The notes beneath the pieces were generated by a model that was given only the letters and a program-made list of their open reading frames with translations, was not told where the DNA came from and made no database searches. This document shows positions 32,580 to 38,959 of a DNA stretch of 62,252 nucleotides, in pieces; within the stretch, counting starts at the first letter, position 1; each line of letters opens with the position of its first letter. A program made the translations under genes and the position numbers. The stretch lies in the IMG/VR virus record IMGVR_UViG_3300035092_000013, positions 1 through 62,252 of that record. The stretch is one strand, 5' to 3'. This DNA is from a virus.

Positions 32580-32795
32580 TTACTCCTCGATCAGCGTGAA
32601 GTGGGGGTCATCACGGTACTGACGGTCGGTCCGCTCGCGCTGCTCATCGGCGATGCGCTGGGCGTTCGCGGTCCGTGCCAGGTACTCGTCGTAGGTCTCA
32701 TCGAGATCCACGTGAGCCTGCTCGACGGTCTCCCGTACGCGCTCCCACTCCCGGTCCTCAGCCTGCTCGATCCGCAGGTCCTCGGGCTCTGCCAT
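32580..32795 (-). CDS. Small charged coiled-coil protein
   Basis: Seventy-one residues starting MAEPEDLRIEQAEDREW, with long Glu/Arg-rich helices (RETVEQAHVDLDETYDEYL). Start chosen at 32795 behind AAGGGAG. A 6-bp hairpin with a GCAA loop (32560-32575) follows the stop but has no T tract. No function known. Confidence 0.55.
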   Translation of the reverse strand: MAEPEDLRIEQAEDREWERVRETVEQAHVDLDETYDEYLARTANAQRIADEQRERTDRQYRDDPHFTLIEE

Positions 32796-32800
32796 GTCTT

Positions 32801-33049
32801 TCACTCCCTTCGTTCTACATCATGTTCCAGTTTTACCCTCGTACCGACGAGCGAGCCGAGTTCATCGCCCTCGCGGCTCCATTCCTTCTGATCCCACCCC
32901 ATGCACCAGGCGCAGATGTCACTCGGGGCGTTCTCGTATGCCTTCTCGATCGCCTCTTCACGTGTCTCGTCCTCGGTCTCTTGGTCATCGACCTCGACAT
33001 CGACGTACACCCACATCAGCTGCGGAATCCCGACCCGGTACCTCGCCAT
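32801..33049 (-). CDS. Hypothetical acidic protein with a Cys pair
   Basis: Eighty-two residues: MARYRVGIPQLMWVYVDVEV, then an acidic helix (TREEAIEKAYENAPSD) and CAWCMGWD. The CxxC might bind metal. It is the first gene after the promoter at 33079-33107. Confidence 0.6.
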   Translation of the reverse strand: MARYRVGIPQLMWVYVDVEVDDQETEDETREEAIEKAYENAPSDICAWCMGWDQKEWSREGDELGSLVGTRVKLEHDVERRE

Positions 33050-33078
33050 GTCCTCATCCTCTCCTCGCCGTTAAGATA

Positions 33079-33107
33079 ATAGTATCACACATCTGCACAA
33101 CGTGCAA
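33079..33107 (-). promoter_or_regulatory. Sigma-70-type promoter (TTGCAC, 17, TACTAT)
   Basis: On the minus strand TTGCAC at 33107-33102 and TACTAT at 33084-33079, spacer 17, with TGTGA before the -10. Confidence 0.85.
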
Positions 33108-33144
33108 CGTGCGACGAAGACGGCGGACGAACGGTGACCTACGA

Positions 33145-33321
33145 TCAGTCGCGCCACGTACCTCGGCGGTGGAACGGCGGAACACCCGCGACCGCCAGCA
33201 GCGTTAGGAAGATCGTGAGGAGAACCGGCCAGAACCACGGCCAGTGAAGCAGCTCGTGAAGATACGTTGAGAGGTCATCCGGCGCCGGGGTGCCGGTGGG
33301 GCTAGGCGTGGGCTTCAGCAC
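33145..33321 (-). CDS. Small single-pass membrane protein, 58 residues
   Basis: GTG at 33321 lies inside the end of the upstream gene (7-base overlap). The product has a Pro/Thr-rich start (LKPTPSPTGTPAPDD), then YLHELLHWPWFWP leading into one transmembrane helix and a basic tail (FHRRGTWRD). The Pro-rich periplasmic-like part is reminiscent of small holin-like or spanin-like proteins, but position outside the lysis block argues against this. Confidence 0.45.
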   Translation of the reverse strand: MLKPTPSPTGTPAPDDLSTYLHELLHWPWFWPVLLTIFLTLLAVAGVPPFHRRGTWRD

Positions 33322-33641
33322 TTCGTCTCCTCGGTTGATCGATCGAGCTGCTCATTACGGTCTCGTCCGTTCAGGCAGATGCCGCGCTCGACGAGCGCCT
33401 GCGGGGGATGCGCACGGCGGTGGTTCAGCCAGCGGTTCCACAAGCGGTAGCAGGTGCCGCACATGCCTCGCGCGTGATACCTGCGGTGGGGGTGGCAGAC
33501 TGCGTAGTGGATGGGTGGCAGCAGGTCCTCGAGGTCGTTGCGCAGGAACCGGCCGATCCGATCATCGTAGATCCAGCGGTTAATGCCCATGTCCACGTCG
33601 ACGAACTGCGGCACCGCGGGGCCAAACGCGCGTCTTCTCAC
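33315..33641 (-). CDS. Putative zinc-finger protein (HNH-like spacing absent)
   Basis: This 108-residue protein has CHPHRRYHARGMCGTCYRLW near residues 49-68, a C..H...C..C cluster of the sort found in small phage zinc proteins and next to HNH nucleases; no HNH catalytic triplet is visible. It probably binds DNA or RNA. It lies directly downstream of the tRNA on the same strand. Confidence 0.55.
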   Translation of the reverse strand: MRRRAFGPAVPQFVDVDMGINRWIYDDRIGRFLRNDLEDLLPPIHYAVCHPHRRYHARGMCGTCYRLWNRWLNHRRAHPPQALVERGICLNGRDRNEQLDRSTEETKC

Positions 33642-33668
33642 GTCTCATCCTCTCCTCGTTCATGTTCG

Positions 33669-33742
33669 TAGCGGGGGCGGGATTTGAACCCGCGACCTTC
33701 AGCTTATGAGGCTGCCGAGCTACCGAGCTGCTCCACCCCGCT
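33669..33742 (-). tRNA. tRNA-Met(CAU), initiator-like body with elongator-like features
   Basis: The 74-nt minus-strand sequence folds as a full cloverleaf: acceptor AGCGGGG/CCCCGCU, D-arm GAGC...GCUC with A11-U24, anticodon loop CUCAUAA (CAU), T-arm GCGGG UUCAAAU CCCGC, discriminator A, no encoded CCA. Its D-arm, loops and the AAGGUC variable region are close to bacterial initiator tRNA. Both strong initiator marks are lost: the 1-72 pair is A-U, not the C-A mismatch, and the three G-C pairs of the anticodon stem are replaced (A29-U41, G30-C40, C31-G39). It may serve as an elongator Met or, if lysidine-modified, Ile tRNA. Confidence 0.85.
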
Positions 33743-34138
33743 AGGCCCGGGAGGTCCTCCACCGGCTCGGGAGTCCCGCGGTCCGTCGCGGAACGACTCC
33801 ACCCTTTCCACGGGTGGCCGTCTACACCGGTGGACCGCGTCGACTCGGTCCCTCCCTAGGTGTTCGTCGACCGAGTCCTTCTCTCACCCCGGTAGATCGG
33901 GTCGCACCACCCCGAATAGCGACGAACACTTGAGAGGTACCGTGGGATCGAACCACGCCGGTAAACATCGTTCTCTACTCACTGTGTGATCAGCTTTCGA
34001 GTCGTTATAGTTACCCATCACCTTGAAGGTGTACCCCGGAGCTCGATCGTCCGGTGCCGTCCCCGTGGATCGGACGATCGAGCAGGTCTATCCTATCATA
34101 CGAGCGTCGTCGAACGTGTCTCGGTCGGGTCGAGCCGG
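33743..34138 (-). ncRNA. Structured non-coding block with tRNA-like cloverleaf
   Basis: No credible gene is present in these 396 bases, but inverted repeats are dense: 33842-33850 with 33869-33877; 33860-33869 with 33920-33929 (these two interlock as a pseudoknot); 33881-33886 with 33931-33936; and a 13-bp perfect stem 34041-34053 with 34071-34083. A tRNA-like element spans 33933-34037: acceptor GGGGUAC/GUACCUC, T-arm CGUGG UUCGAUC CCACG, a short hairpin in the D position and a long second arm closed by GGUAA/UUACC. At 105 nt it is too long for a normal tRNA. It lies directly upstream of the real tRNA and is probably co-transcribed. Confidence 0.5.
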
Positions 34139-34240
34139 TCAGTCTGAACGACCCCAGTACTCGCCGACGACCGCGACGATGACCGCGACACCGATAAAGA
34201 TGACGCACATGTTCTGGTTGAGGAACTGCCAGAAGCTCAT
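34139..34240 (-). CDS. Single-pass membrane peptide, 33 residues
   Basis: MSFWQFLNQNMCVIFIGVAV and a hydrophobic run ending EYWGRSD. ATG overlaps the previous stop (ATGA). One transmembrane helix. Unknown role. Confidence 0.5.
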   Translation of the reverse strand: MSFWQFLNQNMCVIFIGVAVIVAVVGEYWGRSD

Positions 34241-34392
34241 CGCTTGCTCACGTTCACCTTCGGTAGGTGGATCGGGTTGGACGGGTCGATGATCCCCGGC
34301 TGGTCCTTGTTCTTCAGCTCACACTGGGTTCCGATGATCGCCAGGATGAACAGGACACCGGCCAGCGTGATCAGGTTCTTGATCAGCTTCAC
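34237..34392 (-). CDS. Small membrane or exported peptide, 51 residues
   Basis: GTG overlaps the upstream stop (GTGA). VKLIKNLITLAGVLFILAII followed by GTQC could be a transmembrane anchor or a signal peptide with a weak lipobox; the remaining 28 residues are soluble and Pro-rich (GIIDPSNPIHLPKV). Confidence 0.5.
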   Translation of the reverse strand: MKLIKNLITLAGVLFILAIIGTQCELKNKDQPGIIDPSNPIHLPKVNVSKR

Positions 34393-34976
34393 TCGGGGTT
34401 CTCCTCGCCCGGCTCCGACGGTCCGACCAGGTGCGAGCTGGATCGTCCGGTCGGAGCCACGTCGGCACCCCAGCCCTCGGTGTCGTACTTCAGACTCGCC
34501 GGTGCACCCTTCCAGCCGTAGATCGGCGTGCCGGCGATCGAGTCCATCGGCACGGTGACGAGCCGCTGGAAGTCCTCGAAGCCGAGCCGCGACGCGAGCA
34601 GCTCCTCGAACCGCTCGTTCGTCCGGACGTCGTCATCGCCGGTGACGTACCAGAACTGCTCGCCGTTCTCCTGCTGCACCTTCAGCGCGAGGTAGGTGTA
34701 CGACTTCGTTCCGCTGAATCGCTTGACGAACGAGACCTTCGTCCCCGGCGAGATCTCGTCGACGTGCAGGTTCTTGACCCGCTGGACGATCTCGGCTGCG
34801 CGGTCCTTGGACGCGCTGTCGCGCTGTTCCTTGAGCATCTCAAGTGCGTAGTCCACGTTCTTCGTTTCCTTTCCACTCGGTTCGTTGAGCTGGTGCGCGG
34901 ACACGGGCCAGCGTATGCCACCCCGCGGAATCGTGATCCTCGAAAAGAGATGATCGATCATCTCAAAGTCGTCCAT
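34389..34976 (-). CDS. Hypothetical 195-residue protein
   Basis: The protein has a helical centre (VDYALEMLKEQRDSASKDRA), then FVKRFSGTKSYTYLALKVQ and EQFWYVTGDDDVRTNERFEE, and a disordered C-terminal tail (SSSHLVGPSEPGEENPE). No known motif. It lacks a Shine-Dalgarno, and TACTAT lies six bases before its ATG, so it is one of the seven leaderless candidates and heads a short operon of two membrane peptides. Confidence 0.65.
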   Translation of the reverse strand: MDDFEMIDHLFSRITIPRGGIRWPVSAHQLNEPSGKETKNVDYALEMLKEQRDSASKDRAAEIVQRVKNLHVDEISPGTKVSFVKRFSGTKSYTYLALKVQQENGEQFWYVTGDDDVRTNERFEELLASRLGFEDFQRLVTVPMDSIAGTPIYGWKGAPASLKYDTEGWGADVAPTGRSSSHLVGPSEPGEENPE

Positions 34977-35178
34977 GGTTCAATAGTACCAAGTGAGTGC
35001 TAGTGAATATCCCCACCTGTGATGATGAGCCACAGCGCGAGGGCCGCGCCGGCGAACAGCAGGACGATCCACCAGATGTGCGGACGTGGAGATACACCTC
35101 GGTGCCACCAAGTCGCACGCGAAGATAACGACTGACCACCAGCGCCCTGTCGTTACATACATTAATCTTGATTTTCAT
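34963..35178 (-). CDS. Small protein, possibly frameshifted from a membrane-anchored form
   Basis: ATG at 35178 shares a base with the preceding stop (TGATG). The frame gives 71 residues beginning MKIKINVCNDRALVVSRYL and ends in a Ser/Arg/Cys-rich tail that looks like out-of-frame sequence. In the -1 frame from about 35080 the same DNA encodes PHIWWIVLLFAGAALALWL, an obvious transmembrane helix, stopping at 35000-35002. The intact gene may need a frameshift, or the assembly may have an indel. Confidence 0.4.
   Translation of the reverse strand: MKIKINVCNDRALVVSRYLRVRLGGTEVYLHVRTSGGSSCCSPARPSRCGSSSQVGIFTSTHLVLLNHGRL
34983..34988 (-). promoter_or_regulatory. -10 element of a putative leaderless promoter
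   Basis: The minus strand reads TGGTACTAT (extended -10), then six bases, then ATG at 34976. Confidence 0.6.
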
Positions 35179-35387
35179 CAGTCCTGCCGATCTAGGACGT
35201 TGGTAATCGCCTTGAGCAGGCACTTACGTGAACACGCGTACCAGTCGCCACCCAAACCGCCAGCGGTTCTGGTCGTCTCGGTCACGTCACCATAGAGACC
35301 CAAGACCTCGTCCTCATCGGGTCTTACGAAGACGATCTGGCCGCAGGCGTCACAGGTGTACTGATGCACCTGAATGAGTTCCTTCAC
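35178..35387 (-). CDS. Small zinc-finger-like protein
   Basis: Sixty-nine residues with CDAC near residue 12 and CSRKC near residue 52, a four-Cys ar­rangement typical of a zinc ribbon, separated by an acidic loop (VRPDEDEVLGLYGDV). Start overlaps upstream stop (ATGA). Probably a nucleic-acid or protein-binding factor. Confidence 0.55.
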   Translation of the reverse strand: MKELIQVHQYTCDACGQIVFVRPDEDEVLGLYGDVTETTRTAGGLGGDWYACSRKCLLKAITNVLDRQD

Positions 35388-35683
35388 CGAACGACACCGT
35401 CCTCTCCGTCCTCACGCATGTAAAGTCGCACGGGATACGTGAGATCTGTGACCCCGTCCGCGTTCCAGTCCACGCGGAAACGCTGCCACTCCTCATCTTG
35501 CCGCTCGGCAATGATCGTATAAGCGATCTCACCGACCATCTCCTGCGCGGCGGAGTTGACCTGCTCGATGAACTTATCCTTACGATCGTAAGGTCCACCA
35601 CCCTGCAGCTCGGGAATCGTCGTCAAGTCGACGTTGGTGATCCACGCACGGACGGCACGGACGGCGTACTCCTGCGGTGTCAC
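35384..35683 (-). CDS. Hypothetical protein, 99 residues
   Basis: GTG at 35683 overlaps the previous stop (GTGA). MTPQEYAVRAVRAWITNVDL, then a helix (KDKFIEQVNSAAQEMVGEIA) and an acidic strand-rich end. Unknown function; member of a tightly coupled four-gene chain (35949 to 34963). Confidence 0.55.
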   Translation of the reverse strand: MTPQEYAVRAVRAWITNVDLTTIPELQGGGPYDRKDKFIEQVNSAAQEMVGEIAYTIIAERQDEEWQRFRVDWNADGVTDLTYPVRLYMREDGEDGVVR

Positions 35684-35949
35684 AGCGCCTCCAGAAGGTT
35701 CAGTGCGGTGATGATCCGCTGCACGTCCTCCGTCATCAAGGTGACACACTCACCGGTGATCTCCGCGATAACGACCACGCGAGTGCACATGATGTACGGC
35801 TGGTCCTTGACATTGACCCGCCCCGTGACGAGCCGGAACCGACCCTTCGGGTTCGTCCAGCGGACGTCGACGTTGTCGTTCCCCGTGTGTACGACGTAAG
35901 AGTACTTCGGAAGGTATGAGATGAGCTCATCCCACCGTTTCCTGTCCAT
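35680..35949 (-). CDS. Hypothetical protein, 89 residues
   Basis: MDRKRWDELISYLPKYSYVV followed by a small beta domain (DVRWTNPKGRFRLVTGRV, CTRVVVIAEITGECV) and a C-terminal helix. Shine-Dalgarno GAAAGGATAGG. Not recognised. Confidence 0.55.
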   Translation of the reverse strand: MDRKRWDELISYLPKYSYVVHTGNDNVDVRWTNPKGRFRLVTGRVNVKDQPYIMCTRVVVIAEITGECVTLMTEDVQRIITALNLLEAL

Positions 35950-35952
35950 CAT

Positions 35953-36229
35953 CCTATCCTTTCGTCGTTTCTTACGAAGCTCCAGTGGAGGGTCTCGCAC
36001 CCTACCGCTCCGGGATCACCGGTGGCTGCTCCTACGTGCTCACTGGATTGGTGGGCGCTGGCCTTCTAGCTGTTGACGATGACTATGTTCACTTGCACCC
36101 GCGCCCGGGGCTCATCGTCTCACGCCGGTATCGGAGGGTAGGATCCTCACGGCTGTGGCCTCTCCTAGAGTGGTAGTACGACGGGCACCACCAACCCCTT
36201 ACCTACCTGAGGCCTGTGTGTCTATTCTA
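35953..36229 (-). other. Non-coding gap of about 277 bp with inverted repeats
   Basis: No convincing gene on either strand. An 8-bp inverted repeat (36075-36082 with 36112-36119) encloses a GC-rich loop, and AGGGT/ACCCT forms a short hairpin near 36000 just before the next gene. It could be a 5' leader or small RNA for the genes downstream (35949 to 34963). I found no tRNA arm in it. Confidence 0.3.
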
Positions 36230-36562
36230 TCAAGTCTTCTTTCCCTTGATGAAACCGTGCCGTGTGCAAGCATCGCTGATCGACATCTCCGAGGCGTTCA
36301 TCTCAGCCGCGATGTCCAGGATACTCAAACCGCGAGCGCGAAGCTCACCGACCCGCAGGTCCCACTCATGTCGCGCCACTGTACCGAGTGCGGGCGGCGG
36401 ATCCGGTGTCTCGGAACCGGTGTACGCCTCCGGTGGAGCATCATACGGGTTGCGCGTCGCGGATGTGTACGCACGATTGCCTCGTACCTCGCGGGTCACA
36501 GCGTCGACGCGGGAGATCCGCGACGGCCGTGAGGCTCGCTCATGTGCTCGTTTCTCGACCAC
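36230..36562 (-). CDS. Putative helix-turn-helix DNA-binding protein
   Basis: The 110-residue protein has a disordered, basic N-terminus and a C-terminal ELRARGLSILDIAAEMNASE followed by MSISDACTRHG, which fits a helix-turn-helix of the kind in resolvases and small terminase N-termini. GTG start behind GAGGCAGAC. It may regulate transcription or bind phage DNA. Confidence 0.55.
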   Translation of the reverse strand: MVEKRAHERASRPSRISRVDAVTREVRGNRAYTSATRNPYDAPPEAYTGSETPDPPPALGTVARHEWDLRVGELRARGLSILDIAAEMNASEMSISDACTRHGFIKGKKT

Positions 36563-36571
36563 GTCTGCCTC

Positions 36572-36814
36572 TTAACGCTTCATCTGGTTACCGGGCACGT
36601 GTCCGACGTGCCAGTGGGGCTCCTCGAACTGCCGCGTGAACTTGCAGCGGTACGCGCTGATCGCGTTCGGGTCGGCGCCCTGCCTCTCGATGCGCCGCTG
36701 AACGGCGTGTTCCGCCGCATCAGCTGAGGCGTAGCGTATGCCCTTCGCGTCACAGGAGCGTCCCTTCGTCCGGGTGCTGCCCGGCACGGCACGTCCTCGC
36801 TTCCGAACGGGCAT
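36572..36814 (-). CDS. Small basic protein
   Basis: Eighty residues, very basic at the N-terminus (MPVRKRGRAVPGSTRTKGR), with AEHAVQRRIERQGADPNAIS and YRCKF...HWHVGH. This resembles small actinophage proteins of unknown role. ATG coupled to the upstream stop. Confidence 0.5.
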   Translation of the reverse strand: MPVRKRGRAVPGSTRTKGRSCDAKGIRYASADAAEHAVQRRIERQGADPNAISAYRCKFTRQFEEPHWHVGHVPGNQMKR

Positions 36815-37170
36815 CAGAACACCTCCCGAGCTTTCGTCACGAGAGCGTCGATTAGTGCGTTCGCACGCTTGCAGTCCTCTTCGTTCTTCATGTTGAAGAA
36901 CCCACGAACGAGTGGATCGATCCAGTCGGTCTGTTGGTGCTCATAAACACAGACCTCGCACTGGAAGGACTGCTCCTTCTGACCCGATCGCACGGTGCAG
37001 TCGATGTCGGCGTACTTACAGCCGTGTCGCATGCAGCAGTGCTCGGTGTGAACATCCTTGCTGAACATACCCTGGAAGTCACAACAGCCTCGCGTCGCGC
37101 ACTCGCTGTGGCAGCCCGCGCGGTCACCGTGGAACTCACAACCGCAGTGCTCGTACTCCTTCTCCATCAT
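36814..37170 (-). CDS. Cys/His-rich putative zinc-binding protein
   Basis: In the first 85 of 118 residues there are 13 cysteines and 6 histidines (CGCEFHGDRAGCHSEC, CCDFQ, HCCMRHGCKYADIDC, CEVCVYEH), enough for several metal sites. The C-terminal helix is NEEDCKRANALIDALVTKAR. It is the first gene after the promoter at 37202-37230. Function unknown. Confidence 0.6.
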   Translation of the reverse strand: MMEKEYEHCGCEFHGDRAGCHSECATRGCCDFQGMFSKDVHTEHCCMRHGCKYADIDCTVRSGQKEQSFQCEVCVYEHQQTDWIDPLVRGFFNMKNEEDCKRANALIDALVTKAREVF

Positions 37171-37201
37171 CCTATCCTTTCCTAGAGCTCTTCCTCCCTA
37201 A

Positions 37202-37230
37202 ATAGTATCACACGGCGCACCGTCGTGCAA
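37202..37230 (-). promoter_or_regulatory. Sigma-70-type promoter (TTGCAC, 17, TACTAT)
   Basis: On the minus strand TTGCAC at 37230-37225 and TACTAT at 37207-37202 with a 17-base spacer and TGTGA before the -10. Confidence 0.85.
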
Positions 37231-37245
37231 CGTGGGGCTGTGAGG

Positions 37246-37596
37246 CTATCCTCGCTTATAGGTATCGACCTCGTCCGGGGTGCGCGTGTAGCGTGTGTCG
37301 TAGTCCAGCGGCTCGATGTGGCCGAACTTCTCCGTCTGACTGTCCACGGCGTCACCTGCGAAGTTGACGAAGTTCAGCATCTGTGCCGGTGACAGCAGCA
37401 TGCGTGCCCTCACCGTTGACTGTGAGTGCTGCATGATGACACAGAAGATCGGCCGGTTATCACCGGTGGGGTCGTTCCAGCCGATGCGCAGCGTCATATG
37501 CCCGCCGTCGTCTGGGTCCGTCCCGGTGACGTGCTGTGTCTGGAATGTCCGCAGGTAGAGCCGCTCGATCAACCTTCGCCATAGTCTCTTCATCAT
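37246..37596 (-). CDS. Hypothetical protein, 116 residues
   Basis: A basic amphipathic start (MMKRLWRRLIERLYLRTFQ) precedes a beta region (GHMTLRIGWND, PIFCVIMQHSQSTVRARML) and LSPAQMLNFVNFAGDAVD. It is coupled to the gene upstream by ATGA. Unknown. Confidence 0.55.
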   Translation of the reverse strand: MMKRLWRRLIERLYLRTFQTQHVTGTDPDDGGHMTLRIGWNDPTGDNRPIFCVIMQHSQSTVRARMLLSPAQMLNFVNFAGDAVDSQTEKFGHIEPLDYDTRYTRTPDEVDTYKRG

Positions 37597-37826
37597 CTTG
37601 TCCTCTCCCTACGCGTACGTGCGCGGATCCAGTTCTCGAACCACGCCACCGGCTGACCATCCAGTGTGAACGCGGGACTTCCTCCCACGATGAACACACC
37701 CGGCTCCGGCTCATCAACACTTACCCTTCGCTGCGCACTCCAGTTGACGCAGTCCTCACGACGCTCGTGCAGGGTCATACCCTTCGACCCCTCATCGTCA
37801 CAGTACCCGAGCACGACCTCACTCAT
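37593..37826 (-). CDS. Hypothetical protein, 77 residues
   Basis: MSEVVLGYCDDEGSKGMTL, VSVDEPEPGVFIVGGSPAF and a basic tail (RARTRRERTR). Start overlaps the stop of the putative small terminase (ATGA). Unknown. Confidence 0.5.
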   Translation of the reverse strand: MSEVVLGYCDDEGSKGMTLHERREDCVNWSAQRRVSVDEPEPGVFIVGGSPAFTLDGQPVAWFENWIRARTRRERTR

Positions 37827-38524
37827 CCCAGCTCTCCATCCAGTGTCTTAAGCCCCTCGATCGCCGCTCGTTCCTGCTCCTCCTCCAGGCGGACGACCTG
37901 CCTGGCGATGCTGGCAACCAGCTCGAGCTGCTGCTCGGCGTCCAGCGGGAGTTTGAGCTGCTCTACCGCCGTCGCGATCCCGGTTTGAGCTGCTCTATAT
38001 AGCAGCTCCCCCTGCAGCTCGACCTGCGCCACGAGTCGCTCCGCAACACCGCTGTCGATCGCCATCTTCGAGACCCGAGCCAGCAGCTCACCCCGGTCCC
38101 GCCGCATCTCAACCCAGCGGGCCGCCCCCACCCCATCCGCCGTCGACAGCAGCGCGTCGTCACCCGACACACGTGCGACCTCACCGATCTTCTGGTCGAG
38201 GAACGCCACCTGCCCCGCCAGTGACCTCACCTCATCCAGCAGGGCCTGCCACGGCGACACGTTCAGCTTCACGGCGTACGCGTGTGCCATCAGCCACGCA
38301 CCTTCTGCTCGCCCAACACGCTTAGCACCTCCGTGAGCCATACATCTTCCGGCGCCAGGATGAGGTGTGCCTTGGCCCGCTGGACGAGGACACGTCCTAC
38401 CCTCAAAGTAGCCTCTCGTGATGGGGACACCACAGTGATCCCGAAGACGGCCTCCGGACTCGTCCCACACCAGTACGGCGAGTTCATACCCTCTCCTCTG
38501 CCACTCGGCGAGTGTCTCAAGCAT
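37823..38524 (-). CDS. Putative terminase small subunit
   Basis: The 233-residue protein has a Cys/His/Gly-rich N-terminal part (CGVPITRGYFEGRTCPRPAG, HPGAGRCMAHGG) followed by AWLMAHAYAVKLNVSPWQAL and long helices with coiled-coil character to the end (LEEEQERAAIEGLKTL). I recall this HPG-GRC-HGG/SPW-LL pattern from actinophage proteins annotated as small terminase. It would bind the packaging site and regulate the large subunit. AAGG precedes the ATG. The large separation from the large subunit is unusual. Confidence 0.55.
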   Translation of the reverse strand: MLETLAEWQRRGYELAVLVWDESGGRLRDHCGVPITRGYFEGRTCPRPAGQGTPHPGAGRCMAHGGAKRVGRAEGAWLMAHAYAVKLNVSPWQALLDEVRSLAGQVAFLDQKIGEVARVSGDDALLSTADGVGAARWVEMRRDRGELLARVSKMAIDSGVAERLVAQVELQGELLYRAAQTGIATAVEQLKLPLDAEQQLELVASIARQVVRLEEEQERAAIEGLKTLDGELG

Positions 38525-38959
38525 TTCTGCACCTTATGCAATACGCGCGCGCACGCGCGAGTCTAAGACCTAGTGTACCCAACCTTCATCACACGCTCCC
38601 CTTTGCCTCATGATCTTGTGTGCAGAGAAAACCCCAGTTGATCTCGGGTAACAAGAAACTCCGAGTTTAGCTCTAGATACGGATATAGAGATCAATAACA
38701 CGGAAGTGAGTGTATAACAGGCTATTTTACCTCGGATAGCAGGTAATAAGATATTTCTTGTTACTTGTTACCTTCTAGATAGTAGATCTCCGTATCTCGA
38801 CTTCAGACCCGTTGATCATGGGTAACATCAAGGGTAACAAGACCTCCCTCTTCTCGATACCCAACACCCAAGTTCACCCAACTTCTCGTCGTCGGTAACA
38901 ACAGGCCGTACCGGTTGTAGTTACCCAAGATCACGAATATCTTGCACGTGCAAGAACTG
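38525..38959. other. AT-rich intergenic region with GGTAAC repeats; candidate replication origin
   Basis: This 435-bp gene-free stretch is visibly richer in A and T than the rest of the genome. It contains copies of a GGTAACAAG-like element in both orientations (38647-38655, 38742-38750, inverted at 38758-38765 and 38764-38772, 38820-38828, 38833-38841, 38894-38902, inverted at about 38914-38926), a perfect 14-bp palindrome CTTGCACGTGCAAG (38941-38954), and a 12-bp direct repeat (38656-38667 and 38962-38973). It lies beside the helicase and primase genes. Iteron-like repeats in AT-rich DNA next to replication genes suggest an origin; a regulatory region is the alternative. Confidence 0.5.

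Noticed and set aside
33315-33641. HNH endonuclease
   Set aside because: The Cys/His cluster resembles the zinc frame of some HNH proteins, but no His-Asn-His catalytic arrangement is present.
33580-33762. A small open frame overlapping the tRNA
   Set aside because: It runs through the tRNA and has no Shine-Dalgarno; the tRNA explains the conserved sequence.
33933-34037. A second functional tRNA
   Set aside because: The acceptor and T-arm fit, but the element is 105 nt long and no anticodon arm with a seven-base loop and U33 can be drawn. It is kept as a tRNA-like structure only.
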